From Xanthobacter tagetidis (lineage in GTDB: Bacteria; Pseudomonadota; Alphaproteobacteria; Rhizobiales; Xanthobacteraceae): DNA of 64,000 nucleotides. The stretch is taken from positions 496,001 through 560,000 of the forward strand of contig NZ_RCTF01000001.1 of the NCBI RefSeq assembly GCF_003667445.1, written 5' to 3'. A program made the translations under genes and the position numbers. The notes beneath the pieces are model-generated. The model did not search any database. It was not told the origin of the DNA and saw only the letters and a list, made by a program, of their open reading frames with translations. Positions within the stretch are counted from its first letter, which is position 1. Every line of letters starts with the position of its first letter. Shown here one piece after another: positions 17,099 through 25,615 of this stretch.

Positions 17099-18568
17099 AT
17101 GATGACGCGGCGGGGTTTTCTCCTCGGGGGGGCGGCGGCGGGAACGCTGGCGCTCTCCCCCTCCGCCGCGGGTCCCCTGCCCCCTGCCGTCGATACCCTG
17201 CCGGCCGACGCGCCGGTGCGCCGCCTCACCTTGTCCGCCGCCGAGATGGAGGTGCCCCTGCTCGGGCCGGGCCGGCCGGCGACGCGCCGGTTCTGCGCCT
17301 ATAACGGCACGCCGCTGATGCGGCTTCGGGCGCCGCGCGGCACCCGCCTGAAGGTGGATTTCACCAACCGCCTGCCGAGCGCCACCACGGTGCACTGGCA
17401 CGGCATCCGCGTGCCCTATCTGTCCGACGGGGTCGCGCCCATCACCCAGGAGCCGATCCCGCCCGGCGCCGCCTTCGCCTATGACGTGCCGCTGCCCGAT
17501 CCCGGCTTCTATTTCTTCCACCCCCATTGCGACGAGACCGGCCAGGTGGGCCGCGGCCTCGTCGCCCTGCTCATGGTGGACGACCCGGCCGAGGCCAAGG
17601 TGCCGTTCGACCTTGAGCACGTGATCGTGGTGAAGGACTGGCGCCTCGGCGCGGACGGCCAGTTCCTGGAGATGTTCACCGATGAGGGCGCCTCCACCGC
17701 CGGCACGTTCGGCACCGTGCGCGCCACCAATGGCGCGGTCGTGCCGCCGCGCATCGAGGCGCCGGCGTTCGGCGACGTGAGGGTGCGCGCCATCGTCGCC
17801 GACGCCACCCGCGTCATCGACTTCGGATGCGACACCGAGGATGCCGCCATCCTCGCCTGCGACGGCCAGGCGATCCCGCCGATCCTGCTCGACACCGTGC
17901 CGGACGGCGTCTGGCGCATGGGGCCGGCCCAGCGGCTCGACGTGCATGTGCGCATGCCGGGGCCGGGCGGCGAGGTGAAGATCTACGACTACCGCACCGC
18001 CGAGCCCTATCTGCTCACCACCCTCGTGGCGGTGGAGAGGGGGAAGAAGAAGCGCCCCTTCAGGCCGCTGGCCCTGCCCGTCGCCAAGGAGGTGCCGATG
18101 CCGGACCTCAAGCGGGCGACGCGGCTCGAATTCCTGGTGCAGACCGCGGCCGGCGCCATCGCCGTCGCCCCGTCGCTGCCGCCGGACGACCCGCTTGCCA
18201 AGGCTTTGATCGATTCCGTCTGCGTCGGCGACAAGACCTTCTGGGCCATCAGCCGCAATTCCTGGGGCGCGGGCGCTGACCTGCGCCTGCCGCCGCCGCT
18301 GGAGACGCTCAAAGACGGGCAGAGCTACATCCTGTCGATCTCGAACGTCACCAAGCACCCGCACCCCATGCACCTGCACGGCCACATCTTCCGCGTGCTC
18401 TCCTCCTCGCGGAAGAAGATGCCGCAATATCTCGCCGACACTGTGCTGGTGGAGCCGAACGAGAGCGTGGAGATCGCCTTCAAGGCGACCAGCGGCAATT
18501 GGGTGTTCCATTGCCACATCCTGGAACACATGGATTCCGGCCTCATGGGCTGGTTCAGGGTGGCATGA
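17099..18568 (+). CDS. multicopper oxidase, Tat-exported, probable ferroxidase or metallo-oxidase
   Basis: A 489-residue three-cupredoxin oxidase. The N-terminus TRRGFLLGG is a twin-arginine signal, consistent with a copper enzyme exported folded. The four copper-binding segments are HWHG (99-102), HPHCD (141-145), HPHPMHLHGH (about 420) and HCHILEHMDSGLM (about 471). Position four after the last His is Leu where Met or Leu binds near type-1 copper, suggesting a higher-potential site. No methionine-rich copper-export insert is seen, which argues against CueO-type copper tolerance. Its place inside an imelysin operon facing FTR1 suggests it oxidises Fe2+ for FTR1, like yeast Fet3; that role is inference. 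It ends with an ATGA overlap with the next gene. Confidence 0.9.
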   Translation: MMTRRGFLLGGAAAGTLALSPSAAGPLPPAVDTLPADAPVRRLTLSAAEMEVPLLGPGRPATRRFCAYNGTPLMRLRAPRGTRLKVDFTNRLPSATTVHWHGIRVPYLSDGVAPITQEPIPPGAAFAYDVPLPDPGFYFFHPHCDETGQVGRGLVALLMVDDPAEAKVPFDLEHVIVVKDWRLGADGQFLEMFTDEGASTAGTFGTVRATNGAVVPPRIEAPAFGDVRVRAIVADATRVIDFGCDTEDAAILACDGQAIPPILLDTVPDGVWRMGPAQRLDVHVRMPGPGGEVKIYDYRTAEPYLLTTLVAVERGKKKRPFRPLALPVAKEVPMPDLKRATRLEFLVQTAAGAIAVAPSLPPDDPLAKALIDSVCVGDKTFWAISRNSWGAGADLRLPPPLETLKDGQSYILSISNVTKHPHPMHLHGHIFRVLSSSRKKMPQYLADTVLVEPNESVEIAFKATSGNWVFHCHILEHMDSGLMGWFRVA

Positions 18569-19815
18569 GCGCGCGCCGTCTCCTGGCCGCCGCGCTCGGC
18601 CTCCTCCTTCTGGCGCAGCCGGCGGGCGCGCAGGAGGTGCTGGACGCGCTCGACATCAAGATCGGCAAGGCGCTGTTCAAGCGCCCCTGGGTGCCGGCGC
18701 CCGCCTCCACCCGCGGCGACGACGGGCTCGGCCCGCTGTTCGACGCCCGCTCCTGCGCCTCCTGCCATCCGCGCGACGCCCGCGCCGCCGCCCGGTTCGA
18801 CGCGGACGGCCATCTGGACGGGCGCGGCGTGGTGCTGATGATCGGCATGCCGGACGGCGCGGGCGACCCGGTCTATGGCCGCCGGTTCCAGATCGACGCC
18901 GCCCCCGGCATCCGCGCCGAGGGCGTGCTCGGGGCGCGCGACGAGATCCTGCCCGACGGCCGCCGCGCCCGCCATCCGCAACTGAGCGACCTCGGCTACG
19001 GCCCGCTCGCGCCGGCGAGCGGCGTGTCGCTGCGCGTCGCGCCGGACCTCTACGGCCGCGGCGCCATGGCGCGCATCCCCGACGCCGACATCCTGGCGGT
19101 GGAGGCCGAGCAGGCGCGCGCCGGCGGCGAGGTCTCCGGCCGCGCCCGCCGCATTACCCGGCCGGACGGGCGGGTGACGATCGGCCGGTTCGGCTGGAAG
19201 TCCGCCCACCCCAGCTTGCGCGAGCAGATCGCCGAGGCCTTCTTCCTCGACCTCGGCATGTCCAATTCGCTGCACGGCGAGCCGTGGGGCGACTGCACGC
19301 CGGCCCAGGCCGCGTGCCGCGACGCGCCGCACGGCCAGGGCGAGGGCACGCGCGGGCCGGAGGGCAATGCGCTGGAGATCGGCGATCCCATCCTCTCGCG
19401 CGTGGTGGCCTATGTGGCATCGCTTCCGGTCCGCGCGCCGGATGCGCCGGCCGCGCGAGAGGGTGGGCGCCTGTTCGCCGGCACCGGCTGCGCCGCCTGC
19501 CACCGGCCGCAGATCGGCGCCGGGCCGCAGGCGCCGCGCCTGTTCTCCGACCTCCTGCTGCACGACATGGGCGAGGGGCTGAAGGACGGCATGTCCGAGC
19601 CCGGCATCGCCCCGAGCGAATGGCGCACCGCCCCGCTCGCCGGCCTGTCGGACGCGCTCGCCCGCGACACCGGCCTGCTGCATGACGGGCGCGCCCGGAC
19701 CATCGCCGAGGCGATCGCCTGGCACGGCGGCGAGGCGGACGGCGCGGTGCGGCGCTTCAACGCGCTCACGGGGCGCGAGAAGGCCGCGCTCATCGCCTAT
19801 GTGTCGTCGCTATAA
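18565..19815 (+). CDS. dihaem oxidoreductase, DUF1111 family
   Basis: A 416-residue periplasmic c-type cytochrome with a signal peptide ending in AGAQ. Haem sites are CASCHP (about residue 65) and CAACHRP (about 310). The DUF1111 family (dihaem thiol-oxidoreductase-like, COG3488) regularly sits between two imelysin genes in proteobacterial iron-uptake loci, and the arrangement is the same here. It may pass electrons to or from iron at the cell surface; the reaction is not established. The start ATG 18565 overlaps the stop of the multicopper oxidase (ATGA). It ends 57 bp before the second imelysin. Confidence 0.88.
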   Translation: MSARRLLAAALGLLLLAQPAGAQEVLDALDIKIGKALFKRPWVPAPASTRGDDGLGPLFDARSCASCHPRDARAAARFDADGHLDGRGVVLMIGMPDGAGDPVYGRRFQIDAAPGIRAEGVLGARDEILPDGRRARHPQLSDLGYGPLAPASGVSLRVAPDLYGRGAMARIPDADILAVEAEQARAGGEVSGRARRITRPDGRVTIGRFGWKSAHPSLREQIAEAFFLDLGMSNSLHGEPWGDCTPAQAACRDAPHGQGEGTRGPEGNALEIGDPILSRVVAYVASLPVRAPDAPAAREGGRLFAGTGCAACHRPQIGAGPQAPRLFSDLLLHDMGEGLKDGMSEPGIAPSEWRTAPLAGLSDALARDTGLLHDGRARTIAEAIAWHGGEADGAVRRFNALTGREKAALIAYVSSL

Positions 19816-19872
19816 TGATGGCGTGACGCCGCGCCTTTGGCCGGCCGCGTCCCTTGTCCGGAGCCGCGCGGA

Positions 19873-20958
19873 ATGACCCAGCAACGCCCCTTCGCCCTCG
19901 CCCGCCGCGCGGTGCTCGCCGGCGCCGTCCTCGCGCTGCTGCCCGCCGTGCCGGCGGCCGCCGCGAGCCTCGACCCGGTGCCGCTGATCGAGACCTGGCT
20001 GCTGCCGCGCTACGATGCGCTGGTGGCCTCGACCGGCGCCCAGAAGGAGGCCTGGGGCGCCTTCTGCGCCAAACCGGACGCCGCGGGCGTGGCGGCGCTC
20101 AAGGACGCCTACGGCAAGGCCGCTGACGCCTGGACTGCGGTGGAGTTCATCACCTTCGGCCCGGTGACCCTGTCGCTCCGGGCCGACCGCTTCTCCTTCT
20201 TCCCCGACCGGCGCAACGCCATCGCCCGCGCCATGGCGGACATGATCGGCGACGGCGACGCCGACCGGCTCGCCCCCGCGCGCTTCGCCCAGGCGAGCGC
20301 GGCGGTGCAGGGCCTGCCGGCGCTGGAGCGGCTGCTGTTCGAGGACGGGGCTCAGGCGGCGCTCGTCTCCGGCGACGAAGCCGCGCGGCGCTGCGCCTTC
20401 GGGATCGCCATCGCCGGCAACCTCGCCGCCATCGCGTCCGACATCCGCACCGGCTGGGGCGACAGGGCGAGCGGCGCGCTCGGCGCCATCGTCTCCGGCA
20501 AGGGCGACCCGGCTTTGTTCGCGGATGTGGGGGCGCTGCCCGGCCTGATCCTCACCGACCTTTCGGGCGCCTTCCAGCGGGTGACCGACACCAGGATCAT
20601 GCCGGTGCTCGGCTCCGGCCCGGCGGAGGCCAAGCCCGCTCTGGCGGACAACTGGCGCTCCGGCCGCTCGGGGCGCGTGGTGCGCACCATGATCGAGAGC
20701 GCCGATGCGCTCTTGAAGGCGATCGCGCTGCAATTGCCGAACCGGCCGCAATTCGTGGTGAACAAGGCCGCCGCCGCTGCCGACCAGGCCGCGGCCGCCT
20801 TCCCCGCCGATCTCGGCGCGGCGGCGCAGACCGCTTCCGGCGCGGCCGCGATCCAGGCCGCCGTCAAGGCGTTCAAGGGCGCGCAGATCACGGTCTACAA
20901 GCCGATCGCCTCCTATTTCGGCATCTCTCTGGGCTTCAACGCCCTCGACGGCGACTGA
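19873..20958 (+). CDS. second imelysin-family protein
   Basis: A 361-residue exported protein with a signal peptide (FALARRAVLAGAVLALLPAVPAAA). The fold matches imelysin: WTAVEFITFGPVT, GLPALERLLFE in the place of the GxHxxE region, and IASYFGISLGFNALDGD at the C-terminus, which is typical of the second imelysin in such clusters. It lacks the histidine of GxHxxE that the first copy has, so metal handling may differ. Tightly spaced with DUF1513 downstream (8 bp). Confidence 0.85.
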   Translation: MTQQRPFALARRAVLAGAVLALLPAVPAAAASLDPVPLIETWLLPRYDALVASTGAQKEAWGAFCAKPDAAGVAALKDAYGKAADAWTAVEFITFGPVTLSLRADRFSFFPDRRNAIARAMADMIGDGDADRLAPARFAQASAAVQGLPALERLLFEDGAQAALVSGDEAARRCAFGIAIAGNLAAIASDIRTGWGDRASGALGAIVSGKGDPALFADVGALPGLILTDLSGAFQRVTDTRIMPVLGSGPAEAKPALADNWRSGRSGRVVRTMIESADALLKAIALQLPNRPQFVVNKAAAAADQAAAAFPADLGAAAQTASGAAAIQAAVKAFKGAQITVYKPIASYFGISLGFNALDGD

Positions 20959-20966
20959 GGCGCGCC

Positions 20967-22091
20967 ATGGCCGCGCTCTCCCGCCGCGCCCTCCTCGCCG
21001 CCGGGGCGCTCGCCGCGCTGCCGGGCCGCGCGTTCGCGGGCGGGCTTCATGCGCTCGACCATGCCGTCGAGGAGGGCTGGATCACCACCGCCGGCATCGG
21101 CGAGGGCTTCGCGGCGGTGGCGGTGGACGGCGATTTCGCCGCCGCCGAGCGCGCCCCCTCCCCCGGCCGCCTGCATGGCATCGAGCCCAGCCCCACGGGT
21201 CCGCTGGCGGTGGCCGTGGGGCGCCGGCCGGGCCATGTGGCCATCGTGTTCGACCGCCGGCACGGCGGCGAGGTGGCGCGCTTCGCGCCCGGCGCCGGCC
21301 GCGTGTTCTCCGGCCACGGGCGGTTCGCGCCGGACGGCGCGCTGTTCCTCACCAATGAGATCGAGCGGCCGGCCGGCGGCGCGGTGCCCACCACGGGGCG
21401 CGGCGTGGTCGCGGTGCGGCGGGCCGATGCCGGCTTCGCGATCGTCGCCGAATGGGCGAGCGGCGGCGACGGCCCGCACGACCTCATGCGCTCCGGCGCG
21501 GCGCTGGTGATCGCCAATGGCGGCGTCGAGCCCAACACGCCGGAGGCGCGCGACGCCGAGGCGACCGGGTCCGGCATCACGCTGCTCGACCCCGCGACGG
21601 GCGCCGCGATCGGCGAGGGCCGGCTCTCCGCCGACCTCGCCAGCCTCTCCTTGCGCCATCTCGACCGCGACGGGCGCGGCGGCACGCTGGTGGCGGCGCA
21701 GGACCTTTTGAAGGACGGGGTGGCGCGCCCGCTGCTGTTCGCCATCGGCGCGGGCGGCGCGCTCACGCCGTTCGACGCGCCGGAGGCAGAATGGCGTGCC
21801 CTGCGCGGCTATGTGGGCTCGGTGGCCTATGACCGCTCCGGCCGCTTCGTCGCCTGCGCCAGCCCGCGCGGCGCGCGGGTATCGGTGTGGCAGGCGGACG
21901 GGCGCTATCTCGGCTTCGTGCCGCTGAACGACGGCTGCGGCCTCGCGGCGGGGCCTGAGGCCGGCAGCTTCGTCGCCACCTCGGGCTATGGCGAGGTGGT
22001 GCGCATCGCCGCCGCGCGCGAGGGCGTCGCCATTGTCGCCCGGCGCACCGGCGGCCCGCGCTACGACAACCACATGGCGGCGCTCGGCTGA
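20967..22091 (+). CDS. DUF1513-family exported beta-propeller-like protein
   Basis: A 374-residue protein with a signal peptide (LSRRALLAAGALAALPGRAFA). Repeated beta-strand segments (GPLAVAVGRRPGHVAIVFDRR, GHGRFAPDGALFLTNEIE, GSVAYDRSGRFVACASPRG) suggest a propeller. DUF1513 (COG3490) is the usual last member of imelysin/DUF1111 iron loci; its biochemical job is unknown. Eight bp from the preceding gene, hence same operon. It converges on the thioesterase gene. Confidence 0.85.
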   Translation: MAALSRRALLAAGALAALPGRAFAGGLHALDHAVEEGWITTAGIGEGFAAVAVDGDFAAAERAPSPGRLHGIEPSPTGPLAVAVGRRPGHVAIVFDRRHGGEVARFAPGAGRVFSGHGRFAPDGALFLTNEIERPAGGAVPTTGRGVVAVRRADAGFAIVAEWASGGDGPHDLMRSGAALVIANGGVEPNTPEARDAEATGSGITLLDPATGAAIGEGRLSADLASLSLRHLDRDGRGGTLVAAQDLLKDGVARPLLFAIGAGGALTPFDAPEAEWRALRGYVGSVAYDRSGRFVACASPRGARVSVWQADGRYLGFVPLNDGCGLAAGPEAGSFVATSGYGEVVRIAAAREGVAIVARRTGGPRYDNHMAALG

Positions 22092-22098
22092 GGCGCGC

Positions 22099-22494
22099 TC
22101 ATTCAACCGGCGGCAAGGGGCGCGGGCGTCCGCTCTCGTCGATGGCGACGAAGGTGAACACCGCCTCCGTCACCTTCATGGTCTCCTCGCTGGCGCGCGC
22201 GCGCCGCCAGGCCTCCACCTCGATCCGCAGCGAGGTGCGCCCCTCCTTCACGATGTCGGCGAACAGGCTCACCTCGTCGCCCACCGCCACGGGGGAGAGG
22301 AAGCTCATGGCCTCCACCGCCACGGTCGCGGTACGCCCCCGCGCCCGGCGCGCCGCCACGTTGCCGGCGGCGAGGTCCATCTGCGACATGAGCCAGCCGC
22401 CGAAGATGTCGCCGTTCGGGTTGGTGTCGGCCGGCATGGCGATGGTGCGGATGACGGGGATGCCGGCGGGCATCGTCGAACCCTTGTCGTGCAT
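22099..22494 (-). CDS. acyl-CoA thioesterase, YciA/hotdog type
   Basis: A 131-residue single hotdog-domain thioesterase. The motif MPADTNPNGDIFGGWLMSQMDLAAG has the NxxGxxFGGxLM Asn/Asp signature of YciA and Acot proteins; AMSFLSPVAVGDEVSLFA and FTFVAID follow. It hydrolyses short to medium acyl-CoA to free acid and CoA in the cytosol. Start ATG 22494 has GGAG 7 bp upstream; ATG 22473 is possible. Monocistronic. Confidence 0.9.
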   Translation of the reverse strand: MHDKGSTMPAGIPVIRTIAMPADTNPNGDIFGGWLMSQMDLAAGNVAARRARGRTATVAVEAMSFLSPVAVGDEVSLFADIVKEGRTSLRIEVEAWRRARASEETMKVTEAVFTFVAIDESGRPRPLPPVE

Positions 22495-22549
22495 GAAGAT
22501 CTCCGGGGAAACGCGGGAGGCGGGACCATCGGGCGCGGGACTTGGCCAG

Positions 22550-22602
22550 AATAGTCGGGATTTGTGCGGGACGAAGGGGAATAGGCCGGATTTCTGGGGG
22601 AC
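22550..22602. repeat. two 23-bp imperfect direct repeats with 30-bp spacing
   Basis: AATAG(T/G)C(G/C)GGATTT...GGGAC occurs at 22550-22572 and 22580-22602, agreeing at 19 of 23 positions, 30 bp apart (nearly three helix turns). They lie between the divergent thioesterase and Ntn-hydrolase genes, just upstream of the thioesterase start. They could be tandem operator sites or a small duplication. Confidence 0.5.
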
Positions 22603-22789
22603 CATGGCGGAACCAGGCGGGCGTCGGCGCCTCCGGTCCCGCCCGATAAGCCAGATCGGCGTCGGCGCCCAGCCGAATCTGCTCCCCGGCATGGCGAAAG
22701 GCCCAATCGCGAGGGGGCCTTGGGCTCTCACCCGCATTCGCCGTATGCTCGCCGCCCGATCGATGTCGCAGACGCCGAGGAGAACCGCC

Positions 22790-23911
22790 ATGGCCCACCG
22801 TCCCGCCCGCCGCCTCCTCCGGCTTGCGAAAGGCCTGGCCGCCGCCTTCTGCGGCATCGCCGGAGCGTTGGCGCCGCTCGGCTCCGGGCCGGCGGAAGCC
22901 TGCACCCGCGCGGTCTATCTCGGCAGCGGCGGGGTCAACATCACCGGCCGCACCATGGACTGGGCCGAGGACATGCGCACCAACCTCTGGGCCTTCCCGG
23001 CCGGCATCGCCCGCACCGGCGCCGCCGGCGGCAGCACGCCGAAATGGACATCGAAATACGGCAGCCTGATCGCCTCCGGATACGATGTGGGAACCGCCGA
23101 CGGCATCAACGACCAGGGCCTCGTCGCCAACCTGCTCTACCTCGCCGAATCGGAATATCCGGCGGCGGACGGCAAGCCCGTGCTCTCCATGGCCCTTTGG
23201 GCGCAATATGTTCTGGACAATTTCGCCACCGTGAACGAGGCGGTGGAGGCGCTCTCGAAGGAGACCTTCGTGGTGCGCACCGCCGTGCTGCCCAACGGGC
23301 GGGCGGCGCAGCTCCACCTCGCCATCTCGGACGCCTCGGGCGACAGCGCCATCTTCGAGTATCTCGGCGGCAAGCTCATGATCCATCACGGGCGGCAGTA
23401 CCAGGTGATGACCAACTCGCCGAGCTTCGACCAGCAGCTCGCGCTCGATGCCTACTGGCAGCAGATCGGCGGCGACGTGTTCCTGCCCGGCACCTTCCGG
23501 GCGGCCGACCGGTTCGCCCGCGCGAGCTTCTTCATCAAGTCGCTGCCCACCAAGGCCGAGCCCGCCATCGTCTCGGCGGTGCCGGACCAGAGCTACGAGA
23601 ACCAGGCGGTGGCGTCGGTGGCCAGCGTGATGCGCTCGGTCAGCGTGCCGCTCGGCTTCTCGATGCCCGGTGCCCCCAACCTCGCCCAGACCATCTGGCG
23701 CACGGTGAGCGACCAGAAGAACAAGGTCTATTATTTCGACAGCTCCACCAGCCCCAACAGCTTCTGGGTGCCGCTGGCGGACCTCGACCTGAAGCCGGGC
23801 GCGCCGGTCAAGAAGCTCACCCTCACCGGCGGCAAGGTCTATGCGGGGAACGCGGCGGCGCTGTTCGAGACGGCAAAGCCCTTCACCTTCATGCCGGTGG
23901 ATATGAAATAG
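22790..23911 (+). CDS. linear amide C-N hydrolase, choloylglycine/penicillin-V acylase family (Ntn)
   Basis: A 373-residue exported Ntn-hydrolase. After a long signal peptide (GLAAAFCGIAGALAPLG) comes EACTRAVYLG, where Cys38 should become the N-terminal nucleophile after processing; GRTMDWAEDM carries the conserved Arg/Asp, and NDQGLVANLLYL and NSPSFDQQL follow as in the bile-salt hydrolase/PVA family. In Gram-negative bacteria this periplasmic group includes acylases of N-acyl-homoserine lactones and penicillin V, so quorum quenching is possible. The substrate is inference. Start ATG 22790 has GAGGAG upstream. A short hairpin follows. Confidence 0.85.
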   Translation: MAHRPARRLLRLAKGLAAAFCGIAGALAPLGSGPAEACTRAVYLGSGGVNITGRTMDWAEDMRTNLWAFPAGIARTGAAGGSTPKWTSKYGSLIASGYDVGTADGINDQGLVANLLYLAESEYPAADGKPVLSMALWAQYVLDNFATVNEAVEALSKETFVVRTAVLPNGRAAQLHLAISDASGDSAIFEYLGGKLMIHHGRQYQVMTNSPSFDQQLALDAYWQQIGGDVFLPGTFRAADRFARASFFIKSLPTKAEPAIVSAVPDQSYENQAVASVASVMRSVSVPLGFSMPGAPNLAQTIWRTVSDQKNKVYYFDSSTSPNSFWVPLADLDLKPGAPVKKLTLTGGKVYAGNAAALFETAKPFTFMPVDMK

Positions 23912-23918
23912 GCCGGAT

Positions 23919-23939
23919 GCCGGCCGGCGAAGGGCCGGC
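23919..23939 (+). terminator. hairpin after the Ntn-hydrolase gene
   Basis: GCCGGCC / GGCCGGC with a 7-nt loop, 8 bp past the stop and without a T tract. A possible weak terminator before the rplU leader. Confidence 0.35.
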
Positions 23940-24076
23940 GGCGGCCGCAGCATTGCCTTCCGGCGCCATTTCGGCTAAGCAGCGCCCTTCGCGTGGGCGC
24001 TTGCGCCCGCATCCCTGAAATTTCCGACCGGAAGAAGCCCGCCCTTCGAGGCGCGGCGGAACAGAGCGAGACAAGA

Positions 24077-24385
24077 ATGTTCGCGGTCATCAAGACGGGC
24101 GGCAAGCAGTACCGTGTCGCCGCCAATGACGTCATCACGGTAGACAAGATCGAGGCCGAGGCCGGCGCCTCCGTGACCTTCCCGGTGCTCATGCTCGGCG
24201 GCGAAAGCGTCGTCGTCGGCGCCCCCCTGGTGGACGGCGCCGCCGTGACCGCCGAGGTGGTGGAGCAGGGCCGGGGCGACAAGGTCATCGCCTTCAAGAA
24301 GCGCCGCCGGCAGAATTCGCGTCGCAAGCGCGGCTTCCGCGCCGAGCTGACCACCGTGCGCATCACCGAGATCCGCGGCGCCTGA
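24077..24385 (+). CDS. rplU: 50S ribosomal protein L21
   Basis: 102 residues, normal length. [26 protein letters not shown] is the diagnostic L21 N-terminus, and the C-terminal half has the basic [23 protein letters not shown] rRNA-binding stretch. It binds 23S rRNA in the 50S subunit. First gene of the conserved rplU-rpmA operon; start ATG 24077 follows GCGAGACAAGA. Confidence 0.98.
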   Translation: MFAVIKTGGKQYRVAANDVITVDKIEAEAGASVTFPVLMLGGESVVVGAPLVDGAAVTAEVVEQGRGDKVIAFKKRRRQNSRRKRGFRAELTTVRITEIRGA

Positions 24386-24463
24386 GCCGCATCTCATTCC
24401 CCAGAGGCCGCGCCGGCCGAACGGCCGCGGACGAGGCCTGAAAACGAGACTTAGGAGAGCAAG

Positions 24464-24736
24464 ATGGCTCATAAAAAGGCAGGCGGCTCCTCGCGCAACG
24501 GTCGCGATTCCGAGAGCAAGCGCCTCGGCGTGAAGCGCTTCGGCGGCCAGGACGTGATCGCCGGCAACATCATCGTGCGCCAGCGCGGCACCAAGTGGCA
24601 TCCCGGCCTCAATGTGGGCATGGGCCGCGACCATACCCTCTTTGCGCTGATTCAAGGCAAGGTCGAGTTCCGCACCAAATCCAACGACCGAACCTTCGTA
24701 TCCGTCATCCCCGCCGCCGCCGAGGCGGCCGAGTAA
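24464..24736 (+). CDS. rpmA: 50S ribosomal protein L27
   Basis: 90 residues, normal length. [20 protein letters not shown] is the classic N-terminal arm that reaches the peptidyl-transferase centre; no cleavable N-terminal extension of the Firmicutes type is present. AGGAG lies 6 bp before the start. It is 78 bp after rplU, and a strong terminator lies about 90 bp downstream. Confidence 0.98.
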   Translation: MAHKKAGGSSRNGRDSESKRLGVKRFGGQDVIAGNIIVRQRGTKWHPGLNVGMGRDHTLFALIQGKVEFRTKSNDRTFVSVIPAAAEAAE

Positions 24737-24825
24737 GCGGCGAGACCTGAAAATGCAGGGTCCCGCCGGTGTCGTCGAACCGGGGGGAGCCTGATCCAGG
24801 ACCGCGCATCGCGCATCTGGGCTCC

Positions 24826-24868
24826 CGAAAGACCGGGGAGGCGGCACGCCTTCCCGGTCTTTCGTTTT
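24826..24868 (+). terminator. rpmA: Rho-independent terminator of rplU-rpmA
   Basis: A 17-bp stem, CGAAAGACCGGGGAGGC (24826-24842) against GCCTTCCCGGTCTTTCG (24848-24864), with one G-U pair and a 5-nt loop, is followed by TTTT. It sits between rpmA and the GNAT gene. Confidence 0.9.
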
Positions 24869-24897
24869 GTCGCACCCGACGTCGACAGGAGCCCGCC

Positions 24898-25524
24898 ATG
24901 ACGACCATCGAGACCACGCCCGGAGCGCCGCTCGCGGAAAGCTGTATCCCCGTCCTCGAGACCGAGCGGCTGGTGCTCCGCGCCCCGCGCATCGAGGACG
25001 TCGCCGCCGTCGCGGAGCTTGCCAACAACCGCAAGATCGCGGAGATGACCGCGAATCTGCCCTACCCCTACCGCGCCTCGGACGCCCGCGCCTTCGTCGA
25101 GACGCTCGGCGCCGCGCCGGACGCCGCCACCTTCGCCGTGTTCCTGAAGCGCGAGGGCGACCTCGCGTTCGCCGGCATGTGCTCTTTCGGCCGCCGTCCG
25201 CCCGAGCCGGCCCCGGAGATCGGCTACTGGATCGGCGAACCCTTCTGGGGCCTCGGCATCGCCACCGAGGCGGTGCGCGCCGTGATCGACTACGCCTTTT
25301 CCGAGACCCCCACCGAGCAGCTCATCGGCGCCGCCCGGGTGGTCAATCCCGCCTCGCGCCGGGTGCTGGAGAAGTGCGGCTTCCAGTGGTCCGGCGTCGG
25401 CCTGTGCCGGGTGAAGGCGCTCGGCGCCTCGGTGCCGGTGGACCGGTTCCAGCTCGACCGGCGCATCTGGGCCTCGATCCGTGCCTGGGGCGCCGCCGCG
25501 CTGCCGCAGCACCGCGCCCATTGA
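24898..25524 (+). CDS. GNAT-family N-acetyltransferase, RimJ/RimL type
   Basis: A 208-residue acetyltransferase. ETERLVLRAPRIEDVAAVAELA is the RimJ/RimL-like start; IGYWIGEPFWGLGIATEAVRAVIDYAF holds the acetyl-CoA pyrophosphate-binding loop; NPASRRVLEKCGFQ is the typical NxxSxxvlxKxGF segment. It acetylates a protein N-terminus or a small amine; the target is not predictable. Start ATG 24898 is just after the terminator, so it has its own promoter. Confidence 0.85.
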   Translation: MTTIETTPGAPLAESCIPVLETERLVLRAPRIEDVAAVAELANNRKIAEMTANLPYPYRASDARAFVETLGAAPDAATFAVFLKREGDLAFAGMCSFGRRPPEPAPEIGYWIGEPFWGLGIATEAVRAVIDYAFSETPTEQLIGAARVVNPASRRVLEKCGFQWSGVGLCRVKALGASVPVDRFQLDRRIWASIRAWGAAALPQHRAH

Positions 25525-25615
25525 GGCGGCGCGGAAGCCGGCGCCCCGGCTTCCGCCCACCTCGCCTTTACAACCGCCCTGTCTCCACCCATGGTTGTCG
25601 CGGGAGGGGGCGGCC

